DNA from: Alphaproteobacteria bacterium
Lineage (GTDB): Bacteria; Pseudomonadota; Alphaproteobacteria; Rhodobacterales; Rhodobacteraceae
Assembly: GCA_013151335.1 (NCBI GenBank)
Contig: JAADIJ010000183.1
Span: forward strand, 1 to 33,436
Direction of reading: 5' to 3'
Length of the DNA: 33,436 nt
Positions 1 through 8,748 of this stretch are shown in pieces. The notes below the pieces were generated by a model, which was not told where the DNA came from, searched no databases, and saw only the letters and a list, made by a program, of their open reading frames with translations. Position numbers and translations under genes: made by a program. The stretch's first letter is position 1, and every line of letters begins with the position of its first letter.

Positions 1-1051
1 CAATCGGCGCATCTTGATCTGTCATGGTCGGGATCACGGTGTGCATGTCCCTGATACTATAGTCAAAATCAGAGCGGGTTGCTTTGAGATGATCAAGTAA
101 TCCCAACATCTCGGCGCGAACCTCTGACAGCGTTTCCTCCATCAAAAACCGCCGGTCGATGACCATTTTGCAGCGATCCGGCACGCATGGCGTGGGCAGC
201 CCGCTATAGCCCTCAACCTGAATTTCCTCCCCGCCGTGGATCGAATTGATGTTCAATGTCGACTGTTTCGCCCCTTCGGGCACCACCGGCATTTTGGTAC
301 GTTTCGCCGCCAGCGCCGGAAACAGAGAGGCCTCCATCTCGGTGATCACCGCCCCCATATGGCGCACGGCGCAATCGCCCAGAAACGGCATCGAGCCATG
401 GGCAATCCGCCCCTTAGTCTCGATCTCGGCCCACCAAACCCCGCGATGACCGAGACAAATGCGCTCTTTGTTCAGAGGCTCGGGAATGATCACATGATCC
501 ACCCGCGAGCGCGCAAAAAAGCCCCGCTCCGCCAGATAGGCCACCCCGCCAAAGCCCCCGCTTTCCTCGTCCGCCGTGGCCGAAATCTCGACCGCACCGT
601 GATAGTTGGGACAGGCGGCGATAAATGCCTCCGCGGCAATAATCGACGCCGCCAGCCCTCCCTTCATATCGCAGGCTCCGCGCCCGTAAATCCGCCCGTC
701 GCGCATCTCTGCGGCAAAGGGATCAACGCTCCAACCATTGCCGACGGCGACCACGTCGTGATGCGAGTTGAAATGTACGCACTCTCCGTCGGTCGAGCCT
801 TCATGGCGCGCCACGAGGTTCCAACGCGGAAAGGCGTCGCTGTCACCGGGAGTGCCGCTCGCGCGGATCATCTGACAAGCAAACCCACCAGCGGTAAGTC
901 GCGCCGCCAGAAACGCACAAATCTCGTGATAATTCCGCCCCGGAGGGTTCAGGGTCTGAATACGGATCAAGTCTTGCGTCAGCGCGACCAAATCATCCCG
1001 CCGCTGGCGGATATTAAGGCGTAATTGGTGGGAAAGGTCAGGCGTGCTCAC
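1..1051 (-). CDS. M20-family amidohydrolase (ArgE/DapE-like), 3' end cut by window edge
   Basis: Reading the minus strand from a GTG at 1051 gives about 350 codons with no stop, running off the left edge, so only the C-terminal end is missing. It looks like a zinc-dependent M20 peptidase/deacylase of the ArgE-DapE type, which hydrolyses N-acyl amino acids or related amides in the cytoplasm. Visible motifs are the metal-ligand stretches HFNSHHDVV and YGRGACDMKGG, the catalytic acid in ATADEESGG, and EPLNKERICLGHRG further on. The GTG start is preceded by GAGGAT about 5 nt upstream; two ATGs just upstream are out of frame and run into TGA. The substrate cannot be read from the sequence. A second, clearly distinct M20 protein (10691-11839) resembles true ArgE more closely, so this one probably has another substrate. 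Confidence 0.85.
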   Translation of the reverse strand, partial: MSTPDLSHQLRLNIRQRRDDLVALTQDLIRIQTLNPPGRNYHEICAFLAARLTAGGFACQMIRASGTPGDSDAFPRWNLVARHEGSTDGECVHFNSHHDVVAVGNGWSVDPFAAEMRDGRIYGRGACDMKGGLAASIIAAEAFIAACPNYHGAVEISATADEESGGFGGVAYLAERGFFARSRVDHVIIPEPLNKERICLGHRGVWWAEIETKGRIAHGSMPFLGDCAVRHMGAVITEMEASLFPALAAKRTKMPVVPEGAKQSTLNINSIHGGEEIQVEGYSGLPTPCVPDRCKMVIDRRFLMEETLSEVRAEMLGLLDHLKATRSDFDYSIRDMHTVIPTMTDQDAPI

Positions 1052-1237
1052 ATCATCCTCGCGAGGTTTTTGTGAAAACTTAGGCGTCAAACCCGGATCG
1101 CGCAACGCTCAACTGGCTGTGAGGCTTTCGGGCGTAGACTTGAACCGCGCCAAAGCCTCAAGTACTCCTGAGGTTGCGAGCATATTTGAGCACCGCCAAT
1201 TGCCGGTTGAACGGCGCGGCCAAGAAAGAAGAAAAAG
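1052..1237. promoter_or_regulatory. Divergent intergenic region with competing inverted repeats
   Basis: This stretch separates the M20 gene (minus) from the glutamate-synthase-like gene (plus) and must hold both promoters, though no clear -35/-10 pair stands out. It contains GAGGCTTT (1121-1128) paired with AAAGCCTC (1152-1159). An overlapping second pair is CCTCA (1156-1160) with TGAGG (1169-1173). The two stems share bases and cannot form together. GCCG/CGGC near 1204-1215 could fold just before the start codon at 1238. Confidence 0.35.
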
Positions 1238-2866
1238 ATGAAACTCGACAGCCTCCAGCGTTATATTCCTTTCATTCTGGTCGTGGCCCTGACCATCGCC
1301 GCCATCGTCAGCCTGCCGTGGTCGCTGTGGTTTGCGCTGCCAACTGCCTTGTTTGGCTGGCTCGCGCTGCTGGGCATTTACGACATCATCCAGCCGCGCC
1401 ACTCGATCCTGCGCAACTATCCGGTGATCGGCCATATGCGGTTCATGTTCGAAGGAATGCGCCCCGAAATCCGCCAATACCTGATCGAAAGCGACCAAGA
1501 CGAGGAGCCGTTCAGCCGCGAGGCCCGTTCCATCGTCTATCAGCGCGCCAAAGGGGTCGAGGATAAACGCCCCTTTGGCACCCGCAAACGGGTTTACGAC
1601 GCGGGCTATTCATGGCTCACTCACTCGGTGCAACCCAAACATATCGAGGATAGCGACTTTCGCGTCTTGATTGGTGGTGCCGATTGCGCGCAGCCCTATA
1701 ACGCCTCGATCTATAACATCTCTGCCATGAGCTTTGGCGCACTGTCGGCCAACGCGATCCTGTCGCTCAATACCGGGGCCAAGGCCAGCGGATTTGCCCA
1801 TGACACCGGCGAGGGCGGGATCAGCCGTTACCACCGCCAAGGCGGCGGCGATCTGATTTACGAAATCGGCTCGGGCTATTTCGGCTGTCGCGGCGCGGAT
1901 GGCCAGTTTGACGCCGATAAATTCGCCGAGCAAGCCACGCAAGATCAGGTCAAGATGATCGAGATCAAGCTCAGCCAAGGCGCCAAACCCGGTCATGGCG
2001 GGGTGCTACCCGCCGCCAAAATCACCCCCGAAATAGCCGAGGCACGCGGCGTGCCCATGGGTAAGGATTGCGAATCCCCCGCCGCCCACACCGCCTTTTC
2101 CACCCCGATCGAGATGATGGAGTTCATCGCCCTGTTGCGCGCACGCTCAAACGGCAAGCCCGTCGGCTTCAAGCTCTGCGTCGGTCACCGGCGCGAATTC
2201 ATGTGCATCGTCAAAGCCATGCTCAAAACCGGCATCTTGCCCGATTTCATCGTTGTAGACGGCAAAGAAGGCGGCACGGGCGCGGCTCCGCTCGAGTTCA
2301 CCAACCATCTCGGCATGCCCCTGACCGAAGGGCTGACCTTCGTTCACAACACCCTGCGCGGGGTGCATCTGCGCGACAAAATCAGGATCGGCGCGTCGGG
2401 CAAACTGATCACGGCTTACGACATTTCGCGGGTGTTGGCGCTGGGGGCGGATTGGATCAACTCCGCGCGCGGCTATATGTTTGCGCTCGGTTGCATTCAG
2501 GCCCAAGCCTGCCACACCAACCGCTGTCCGGTCGGGGTCGCCACCCAAGATCCGGTGCGCCAGCGCGCCATTGACGTGGGCGATAAATCTCAGCGCGTGG
2601 CGCGATTTCATGACAACACCATGAAAGCATTGGCAGAAATGACCGGAGCCGCCGGCCTTGAGCATCCCAACAAGTTTCTGCCGCGCCATTTCCTGATGCG
2701 CCAGAACAACGGCGCGATGATCACCGGCGACGAGGCCTATCCCTGCCCCCCGCCGGGTTTTCTGCTCAAAGAGCGCGGCCAATGCTCCCTCAACGAGATC
2801 GAGTTCCTCACCCGCTGGGAGCGCGCCTTCCCCGACAGCTTCACCCCGCGCGATGACGGAATATAG
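1238..2866 (+). CDS. FMN-binding glutamate synthase family protein, membrane anchored
   Basis: This 542-aa protein carries the FMN/Fe-S synthase domain of glutamate synthase (GltB central/C-terminal region) without the glutaminase domain. Residues about 10-50 form two hydrophobic segments, so the catalytic part is probably membrane tethered. Family signatures include the NISAMSFGALS stretch (about 160-170), HDTGEGGIS (188-196), GAKPGHGGVLP (248-258), the DGKEGGTGAAP flavin region (341-351) and a CX5CX4C cluster (C419, C425, C430) typical of the [3Fe-4S] site of GOGAT. Such stand-alone proteins are usually annotated as glutamate synthase-like, but their substrate and electron donor are not established, and no gltD-like partner lies nearby. 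The ATG at 1238 follows a purine-rich AAGAAAGAAGAAAAAG tract. Its 3' neighbour is convergent. Confidence 0.88.
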   Translation: MKLDSLQRYIPFILVVALTIAAIVSLPWSLWFALPTALFGWLALLGIYDIIQPRHSILRNYPVIGHMRFMFEGMRPEIRQYLIESDQDEEPFSREARSIVYQRAKGVEDKRPFGTRKRVYDAGYSWLTHSVQPKHIEDSDFRVLIGGADCAQPYNASIYNISAMSFGALSANAILSLNTGAKASGFAHDTGEGGISRYHRQGGGDLIYEIGSGYFGCRGADGQFDADKFAEQATQDQVKMIEIKLSQGAKPGHGGVLPAAKITPEIAEARGVPMGKDCESPAAHTAFSTPIEMMEFIALLRARSNGKPVGFKLCVGHRREFMCIVKAMLKTGILPDFIVVDGKEGGTGAAPLEFTNHLGMPLTEGLTFVHNTLRGVHLRDKIRIGASGKLITAYDISRVLALGADWINSARGYMFALGCIQAQACHTNRCPVGVATQDPVRQRAIDVGDKSQRVARFHDNTMKALAEMTGAAGLEHPNKFLPRHFLMRQNNGAMITGDEAYPCPPPGFLLKERGQCSLNEIEFLTRWERAFPDSFTPRDDGI

Positions 2867-2919
2867 GTGACGGGATATAGGGCAGGATATCTCTCAAGCT
2901 CAGGCGCGGAGCTCTCGCA

Positions 2920-3588
2920 TTACCTCTTACTCCGCCAAGTCCCCAGCCAAGCAACCACGCGCCCGAACACCCCGCTCGCCGATTTCTGCACCACTTCGGC
3001 CTGATCCTCCATCTTGTCCCAAACCTCGCTCACATCCTCCAGCATCGGATCAATCCGCCGTTTGCGAAAGCTCTGCACCCAGCGGTAAATCCGCAAAAAT
3101 ACCAGCGCCAGCAGTGTCAGAAACACGATATTGAACCACGGAATAATCGTCACATTCGGGTCAGAAACCTCGCGGATATTAACCACGTTTGGATAGATCG
3201 AGCCGAAAATAATCCGCCAGCCATATTGGGTAACCACCGCATAGCGCGGCTGTGACTTGGTAGAGCGCAAATCGGCGGCCTGCGCCTGCAAATTCGAGGT
3301 GTCAAACTTGAAATAAGGCGGCCAGCCCCAGCCGGTATCCTCGTTGCGATAAACCATGATACTGCCATCGGGGAACGCCGCGTTGATCAGCCGCAAATCT
3401 CGATTGGCCAAGTTCGCATTACCGCTGTCGGGCTGGGCGTAAAACACCCGATTCCAGCCGGAAAAATCCTGCCGGATCACTTCGGTGCCGGTGATCCTGA
3501 CCACGTCATGTTGTGGCAAAGTATAGTTCAGAAACAGCGTCGCCAACAAAACTACGGTCGAGATTAGCGTCCATTTTGCATATCGCAT
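2920..3588 (-). CDS. DUF1523-family membrane protein, last gene of the AAA operon
   Basis: This 222-aa protein has an N-terminal membrane segment (about residues 5-22), an extracytoplasmic domain, a second membrane segment (about 148-169) and a basic cytoplasmic tail with a short amphipathic helix. The stretch VYRNEDTGWGWPPYFKF and the later TQYGWRIIFGSIYPN resemble what I recall of DUF1523 proteins in Rhodobacterales; their function is unknown. The ATG at 3588 is preferred because AAGGG sits 7-8 nt upstream. A GTG at 3603 would add five residues and overlap the TGA of the gene before it. It is the 3'-terminal member of a seven-gene run and convergent with the glutamate-synthase-like gene. 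I infer a role with the upstream AAA ATPase and two small membrane proteins. Confidence 0.8.
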   Translation of the reverse strand: MRYAKWTLISTVVLLATLFLNYTLPQHDVVRITGTEVIRQDFSGWNRVFYAQPDSGNANLANRDLRLINAAFPDGSIMVYRNEDTGWGWPPYFKFDTSNLQAQAADLRSTKSQPRYAVVTQYGWRIIFGSIYPNVVNIREVSDPNVTIIPWFNIVFLTLLALVFLRIYRWVQSFRKRRIDPMLEDVSEVWDKMEDQAEVVQKSASGVFGRVVAWLGTWRSKR

Positions 3589-3599
3589 CTTGTTGCCCT

Positions 3600-3878
3600 T
3601 CACATATAATTGGTCACGTAGACCATTGTTATCACTACCAAAAATGGCACGACATAGACCCCGAGGATCAGCTTTCGTCGCAGCGAGTGCCGATAAACCT
3701 CAAGCCCCTCGGCCACAAACTTCTCGCGCGCCGCCTCGCTCTTGTCAGAGGCTTCGCCCGCATCAAACTCCGCCTCCAGCGCATGCTTGGCGCGCCACCG
3801 TCCCCGGATCGACAAATAGACGTAAACCGCGCTCAAAACCACAAACCCAAGCAGCAATATACGCCAAGCGCCGATCAT
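3600..3878 (-). CDS. Small two-helix membrane protein of the AAA operon
   Basis: I do not recognise a family. From the ATG at 3878 the product is 92 aa, with a hydrophobic segment at about residues 3-22, a charged middle of about 45 residues rich in Glu, Lys and Arg, and a second hydrophobic segment at about 69-88. The likely topology has both ends on the same side of the membrane. The start is chosen because the ATG overlaps the TGA of the preceding gene (ATGA at 3878-3875); a longer reading would need a TTG at 3902. Its own TGA (3602-3600) sits against the DUF1523 gene. The overlap implies translational coupling and matched amounts with its neighbours. Confidence 0.75.
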   Translation of the reverse strand: MIGAWRILLLGFVVLSAVYVYLSIRGRWRAKHALEAEFDAGEASDKSEAAREKFVAEGLEVYRHSLRRKLILGVYVVPFLVVITMVYVTNYM

Positions 3879-5278
3879 GACGAGCGCCCAACCGCGCCCC
3901 AAGGCCCGACCCGCCGGATGATCTCCTCGGGGGCCACGCGGGGAATTTCGGCAGCCCGCCGCGCGCGTGATCGCGGCGCAGGCGCAGGCTCCGGCGACAC
4001 GTCCTCCATCCCCGGTTCCGGCCCGAACAACGCCGCCCGCGCCCCGGCCTTGTCGACCGAATATTCCTCGGCCAGAAAATTCGCCACATAGGATTTCTTA
4101 ACGTCACTCCAGCCGCGATAAGCACGATAAAACGCCTGCTTGTGACAAATGAAAAGCTGGCGCACATCCATCGGCGACAATTCCGCCAACAGCATGTTAA
4201 CCAAATCACGATCCTTGGTTTGCGCCGCGCGTAGCGTGTAAAAATAGGCCGGATGTTCAGCGGCGATTTCCGGCCAGTCGCTGCCATCCTTGAGCGAGCG
4301 CAAAAGATCGCTCAGCGCCTGATATTCCGGCGGCAGCGCCTCCAGATGACGCCGAGCCGCGCGCCGAAGTTCCATGCGCGTCATCCCAGCCAAATCCTCC
4401 CCCGCAGAGGCCGCCGTATCCACCAAAATAAAGTCGAGCCTCTGGCGCAGCAACGCCGCAGCGTTCAGATTTCGCGCCGAAACAATACTTTCGACCAGAT
4501 GGTTTTTCGCCAAAAACTGCGCCATCCCGTCCCGGTCACCAAACTGGTAAACCGTGGCGATAGGCAGCGCGCTTTCGTCGCCTTTAGACGCGACCCTGAT
4601 CGCCGCAGGCGCGCTCACATCGCGGAAAATATAGATACCGCCAAAATGGGAAGTATAGAAATTATCCTGCCGGAAACTGCTGTTTTTCAGGCTGACCGGG
4701 TTGCGCGTAATATCGCCCGACACCCGCGCCAACCCGATCATTTCGCCAATCAGATCATCGTCCCACCACGCGTCATTCCGAGTCTGAAACTGTTCGATCT
4801 TCTTCATCAACTCGGCCGCGTCCGCCACATGATTTTGGGTGGTATCCGCCTCGATTTCCACCTTCCTGATCTTGAAAAGCCGCGCAGGATCAGTCACGCT
4901 CATCACCGAGTTAACCAACTCACCCGCCACCGCATCGCGCGCCGTCAACGCAAAAATCTGCGCCTCGTTTTCATCAATGAATTGCCTCAATATCCCGTAA
5001 GATGTTGAAAATGTACCATTTAATAACGGAGCAGATTTCTGCTTGGTCGACAGCAAGATAAACTGTCGGTTACACCCATTTGGGTTAAGATAGGTGTCAT
5101 CGCCCAACTCGTCACCAATTTCGGGGCTATAACCAGAGATGTCGATATGAAAATCCGTCAGCGCCGTTTCCCTCCCCGTCAGATGCTTAAGCGCGCGCCC
5201 ATACCGCTCCACCAAAGCCGCAGAGCGCACCTCAAACAGATTGCTAAACATCAGACCTTTTTCGATCAACTGCCTCAT
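3875..5278 (-). CDS. Uncharacterised 467-aa protein of the AAA operon
   Basis: I do not recognise this protein with certainty; it may be a DUF-type family confined to alphaproteobacteria. The N-terminal two thirds look globular (mixed alpha/beta, with a run of predicted strands around residues 200-255). About residues 290-390 are helical, and the last 60 residues are rich in Pro, Ala and Arg and probably disordered. No signal peptide or membrane segment is evident, so it is probably cytosolic. The ATG at 5278 overlaps the TGA of the upstream gene as ATGA (5278-5275); a longer reading from ATG 5308 is possible but would overlap by 34 nt. It sits between two small membrane-protein genes, which suggests it is an adaptor or soluble subunit of a membrane complex. 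Confidence 0.8.
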   Translation of the reverse strand: MRQLIEKGLMFSNLFEVRSAALVERYGRALKHLTGRETALTDFHIDISGYSPEIGDELGDDTYLNPNGCNRQFILLSTKQKSAPLLNGTFSTSYGILRQFIDENEAQIFALTARDAVAGELVNSVMSVTDPARLFKIRKVEIEADTTQNHVADAAELMKKIEQFQTRNDAWWDDDLIGEMIGLARVSGDITRNPVSLKNSSFRQDNFYTSHFGGIYIFRDVSAPAAIRVASKGDESALPIATVYQFGDRDGMAQFLAKNHLVESIVSARNLNAAALLRQRLDFILVDTAASAGEDLAGMTRMELRRAARRHLEALPPEYQALSDLLRSLKDGSDWPEIAAEHPAYFYTLRAAQTKDRDLVNMLLAELSPMDVRQLFICHKQAFYRAYRGWSDVKKSYVANFLAEEYSVDKAGARAALFGPEPGMEDVSPEPAPAPRSRARRAAEIPRVAPEEIIRRVGPWGAVGRSS

Positions 5279-5604
5279 TTGCGCCCCAACCCGTGCCGTG
5301 ACGGCCATGCGTAAACCAGCGCATACCAGACCCCGGAAAACACCAGCAAAAACTTGATCACACCGCCCGCGCCGGTGAATTCCAGAAACGCGCTATCGAC
5401 CAGAATTTTATTGTAAACCACCAGCGCCCCGATATACGAGAACCCGATCACGCTGGCGATAATCAGCGCATATAAAAACCCGATCGAGGCCGGATTTGCC
5501 GGCCCTTTCCAACGCTCATAGCTCTGGGAAACCACCCATTGAGCGATATAAACTCCGGCTCCGCTGAAAATCAGCAAAACCAGCCAATTGATCACTAAAC
5601 TCAT
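5275..5604 (-). CDS. Small three-helix membrane protein of the AAA operon
   Basis: This 109-aa protein has three hydrophobic segments (about residues 4-24, 42-64 and 82-100) and short polar loops, and ends in a basic tail. No family is recognised. Its ATG (5604-5602) overlaps the TGA of the AAA ATPase gene (ATGA, 5604-5601), and its own TGA overlaps the next ATG in the same way. Two consecutive 4-nt overlaps are strong evidence that this is a real gene translated in coupling with the ATPase. It could be the membrane anchor or substrate channel of that ATPase, which is inference from position only. Confidence 0.8.
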   Translation of the reverse strand: MSLVINWLVLLIFSGAGVYIAQWVVSQSYERWKGPANPASIGFLYALIIASVIGFSYIGALVVYNKILVDSAFLEFTGAGGVIKFLLVFSGVWYALVYAWPSRHGLGRK

Positions 5605-7547
5605 GTGCCTTCTCTCCCCAAATACCGTCGTTTTGCCGCGTCCATCCGACCCATATCGCGCACCGCCGCCTCAATCGCCGCTTCGTCCGATTTATCCGCA
5701 TAACGAAACTCGCTATCGGCATAACGGTTGATTTCTTGCAACAGCATATCGGTGGTAATCGGCTGCATCAAACCCTTCAGCATCGCGGTCTTGGTCTCGT
5801 AATCCTTGAACAAAAACAGCTCCGGCTTTTCCATCCATTCGTCAGGCAATTCAACATCCATTGCGCGAACTTTAACCGCATCGGTAATATTCTTGATCGC
5901 GCGTCCGGTAAAGCGCGCGTCGGCCTCTTGAATGGCCTTCAGATACGCCCCCATCTTGGCAATGGTATCAAGCGCGCCAAGCTGCGAAGCAACCCGATCA
6001 AACACGTTGGCGAGTGCCTGTTCCTGCGGTCGTCCATGCCCCGCAAACGAGGCCGCAACCGCGCGTTTTATCTCCTGAGCGGCAAAAAGATCATGCGCGC
6101 CGACATCAATATTATGGTTGTCGCCCATCAGCAGATATAAAATATCCACATAATCCGCCTGGGTTTTCGGCCCATCCACCAAGAACCGCGCCCCGGCTCG
6201 CTGACGCAACGCATCATCGACATTCTCGGGGTAGTTGCTGAACATTCCAAACGTGCAATTGCCACGAATAACGGTGTTGGCGCCAGCAAAGCTCTCCATC
6301 AGCACGGCGGTAATTTCGAGCTGCCCGGCGCTTGATTGCCGATCCCCTCGGTTGCCCGCAAGCTGGTCGATATCGTCGATGGTGCCAAAGCCGATCACAC
6401 CCGGATCGAGCACATTATTGATAAACGCCTTGGCGTTCTGTGCCGATTTCCCCTGATAGCTGTCGATGCTGTCCGTGCCGAGATTTTGATAGCGAAACGC
6501 ATAACCGGCAACCTCGCAATAGCCAGAGATCAGCCCCGCCATCATCTGAATAAGCGTGGTTTTCCCGGTGCCAGGCATCCCGTCGCCCATAAAGGTAAAG
6601 ATGAATCCGCCCAGCTCGGCAAACGGGTTTAACCGGCGTTCAAAATCATAGGCCATGAGCATTTTACTTAGCTTCATCGCCTGATATTTCGCGATATGAT
6701 TGCCCACAACCTCGGTCGGTTTCTTGAAGGTCATCGACAGTTTCGAGCTTTGCGCCTTATGCGCCGGAGCAAAGCCCGACACCTCGAACCCATCGGCCTC
6801 AACCCGATATGACGCCGCCCTAAACGCCTCCAGCCGAGGGGCCGCATCGCCGCGCCGCGCCACCTTTTCCATCAGTTTTTCAGAGTAGGATTTGATGACC
6901 GCAATCACGTCGTTTTCGGTCTGTGCTTGCTTTTCAATCGCCTGATCCAGCTCCCATAACGCGCCCTCCAGCGCCAGACCGGGGTTGTCGGTCAGGATTT
7001 CACGAACCTCGCCAATGTCGATATTGTCACCAGCTTCCGCCACGCTCGGGGCCAACAGAAAATTGGCCATATTCGCAAAAACAAATAACGATACCAGCGC
7101 GTTAGCCGCCAACATCTCGGCAAACTTCACCGACAACTCCCCACTTAAGCGTCCCACAAGGTTGTCACGTTTAAGCTTCTCAAGCCCGATTTGATCGGCA
7201 TATAAATCCCCCACCACATTGGCCACAGCCAGCGCGCGCCGTAGCGATTGCAGCACGGTGGCTTGCAAAGGCGAAGTCAAAGGATCGCCGTCATCGGCCG
7301 CCTTAATGGTGTCGATCAGATGCACCCCTTGCGGTCGCGCGCTTGGCTTGGTGACCAGCCCAGGCGTGGTCGAGCGAAACGGTCGCCGCCTGACACCAAT
7401 GCCCGATGAGCGCTCGGGTTTTGGCCCAATATCGGCCTTGGCAATCCGTGGTGCGTGGTCAAATCCACCCAGCAACGCCATCGCGCCGTCATAGCGCGCG
7501 CGGATTGCCTCCTCCTTCAGCTCCATCAGGTTTCGTGCGTCACTCAT
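5601..7547 (-). CDS. AAA family ATPase, core of an uncharacterised operon
   Basis: This 648-aa protein has a C-terminal AAA module. Walker A is GMPGTGKT at residues 323-330 (K329). The Walker B region is GTIDDIDQLAGNRGD at about 388-402, with D391-D392 where the family usually has Asp-Glu. Sensor 1 is in MFSNYPE (N438), candidate arginine fingers are R448 and R450 in DDALRQRAGARF, and a sensor-2-like FTGRAIKNI lies at 547-555. This layout matches classic AAA remodelling ATPases. The N-terminal 300 residues are family specific, with a hydrophobic stretch at about 147-168 that may touch or cross the membrane. The ATG at 7547 has GGAA about 9 nt upstream. It presumably remodels a protein or membrane substrate together with the products of the coupled downstream genes. 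Confidence 0.88.
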   Translation of the reverse strand: MSDARNLMELKEEAIRARYDGAMALLGGFDHAPRIAKADIGPKPERSSGIGVRRRPFRSTTPGLVTKPSARPQGVHLIDTIKAADDGDPLTSPLQATVLQSLRRALAVANVVGDLYADQIGLEKLKRDNLVGRLSGELSVKFAEMLAANALVSLFVFANMANFLLAPSVAEAGDNIDIGEVREILTDNPGLALEGALWELDQAIEKQAQTENDVIAVIKSYSEKLMEKVARRGDAAPRLEAFRAASYRVEADGFEVSGFAPAHKAQSSKLSMTFKKPTEVVGNHIAKYQAMKLSKMLMAYDFERRLNPFAELGGFIFTFMGDGMPGTGKTTLIQMMAGLISGYCEVAGYAFRYQNLGTDSIDSYQGKSAQNAKAFINNVLDPGVIGFGTIDDIDQLAGNRGDRQSSAGQLEITAVLMESFAGANTVIRGNCTFGMFSNYPENVDDALRQRAGARFLVDGPKTQADYVDILYLLMGDNHNIDVGAHDLFAAQEIKRAVAASFAGHGRPQEQALANVFDRVASQLGALDTIAKMGAYLKAIQEADARFTGRAIKNITDAVKVRAMDVELPDEWMEKPELFLFKDYETKTAMLKGLMQPITTDMLLQEINRYADSEFRYADKSDEAAIEAAVRDMGRMDAAKRRYLGREGT

Positions 7548-7549
7548 TG

Positions 7550-7577
7550 GTTAATTCCGTCGTTAATTTGGTTAATT
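7550..7577. repeat. Three copies of GTTAATT before the AAA gene
   Basis: GTTAATT occurs at 7550-7556, 7562-7568 and 7571-7577 in the 56-bp gap between the 376-aa gene and the AAA gene. It is the only AT-rich gap inside the operon. It could be a protein-binding or internal promoter region, or simply a relaxed spacer. Confidence 0.35.
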
Positions 7578-7603
7578 TCGCGCCCGACTATCCGGCCCGT
7601 CTG

Positions 7604-8734
7604 CTATCTATAGCTCAATATCTGATCGCCTTCGCTGACCACAAATTTCCTCACCCCATGAAACCCCGGAGGGTCGCGTTCCTTCAGCACCTGATAAGGT
7701 CGCTGCGGCAAAATTAACGCGCGTTTGATCTCGCTCGTGCCGGTTTCCGCCTCGGATTTACCAAAGTGATCAAGCCGGAAAATCTCGCGTTCAACAGAGC
7801 CAAAAAACCCCTTACGCTGGGTTTCCACCCGCTGCGAGGTCAGCGTTTCCACGGTCCAAGCCAGCGCCCAGTCATTGCCAATACCGCCCGCCGCGTCGGC
7901 CAAAATCCCCGCCAGCGGCCCGGACTGAAGGGTGAAATGGTCCGAATACATCGGTCCCACATGCAAACGGCGCAGCAATTTCGGGTGCAACTGGTCGAAA
8001 TCCTGATCAAACCCTTGCGCAATCGTCACCAGTTTCAGCGCCGAAACCGCCTGCGCCATCAGGTGGCTTTGCACCTGCGGCCAGCGCATTTCATCGCGCG
8101 GCAACGCGGTTTCGCCGGTGTCCTCCAGCACCATGAAATAGAGCGTCGGAATGTTGACCTGACTATCATAAGTCGCCCAATGCACTGCATATTTTCGCCG
8201 CCCGTCATCTTGGGTTCCCAGCCAGATAATCTTGGGATCGTTTTGCGCCCAAAATAGATTTCGCGCCGCCAGACGCTCATAATAAAGCCGTTGCGACAGG
8301 GCGAATTGTTGCTTTTTCGGCACGCTCAGCTCGTTGAGAATATGGCGCACCATATCCTTTTTAAGCTCACTGACAGAGGGCAACGCGCCCAGATGTTGCT
8401 CTACCTGATGGGCGTCATTGGCCATTTGCAACAACTCAGAATAGATCGGAAATCCGCTGTCAGTCACGTCAATTTGCAGCGTTTTGGGCAGCAATTCAGA
8501 CACCCGCCCCGCCATCAAATACTTGTTGGAGAGCGCCTCAAACGAGGCCGAAAGCCCGCGCAAATACCGCCCCACCACGTCCAGCTCGACCGCGCCGATC
8601 GCGTCCGGTGCCGCGTTCATTTCCGCCACCTGCTCCAGATGGCCCAAAATTCGGTCAAACTTGGCGAAATACCGCCGCGTCGCAGCCGCGTCCGCCAGTG
8701 GAACGTGGTCAGAAGTTAACGCTGTTTTAATCAC
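7604..8734 (-). CDS. Uncharacterised 376-aa cytosolic protein of the AAA operon
   Basis: I do not recognise a family. The product is 376 aa, without a signal peptide or membrane segment. The first 170 residues are largely helical (several amphipathic helices, with basic residues near 125-160). The second half looks alpha/beta, with conserved-looking stretches such as WLGTQDDGRRKYAVHW and YSDHFTLQSGPLAGIL. The start is a GTG at 8734 with TGAGG about 6 nt upstream; no better in-frame ATG lies near. Only 14 bp separate it from the coiled-coil gene upstream and 56 bp from the AAA gene downstream, so the three are probably co-transcribed. A partner or adaptor role for the ATPase is inference. Confidence 0.78.
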   Translation of the reverse strand: MIKTALTSDHVPLADAAATRRYFAKFDRILGHLEQVAEMNAAPDAIGAVELDVVGRYLRGLSASFEALSNKYLMAGRVSELLPKTLQIDVTDSGFPIYSELLQMANDAHQVEQHLGALPSVSELKKDMVRHILNELSVPKKQQFALSQRLYYERLAARNLFWAQNDPKIIWLGTQDDGRRKYAVHWATYDSQVNIPTLYFMVLEDTGETALPRDEMRWPQVQSHLMAQAVSALKLVTIAQGFDQDFDQLHPKLLRRLHVGPMYSDHFTLQSGPLAGILADAAGGIGNDWALAWTVETLTSQRVETQRKGFFGSVEREIFRLDHFGKSEAETGTSEIKRALILPQRPYQVLKERDPPGFHGVRKFVVSEGDQILSYR

Positions 8735-8748
8735 CTGAGCCTCACAAG

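Noticed and set aside
236-1024. 262-codon plus-strand ORF
   Set aside because: It lies antisense to the M20 gene, is Arg/His/Pro-rich without motifs, and the minus strand reads a clear M20 protein.
4253-5008. 251-codon plus-strand ORF
   Set aside because: It is antisense to the 467-aa gene of the AAA operon, and its composition is typical of a shadow frame.
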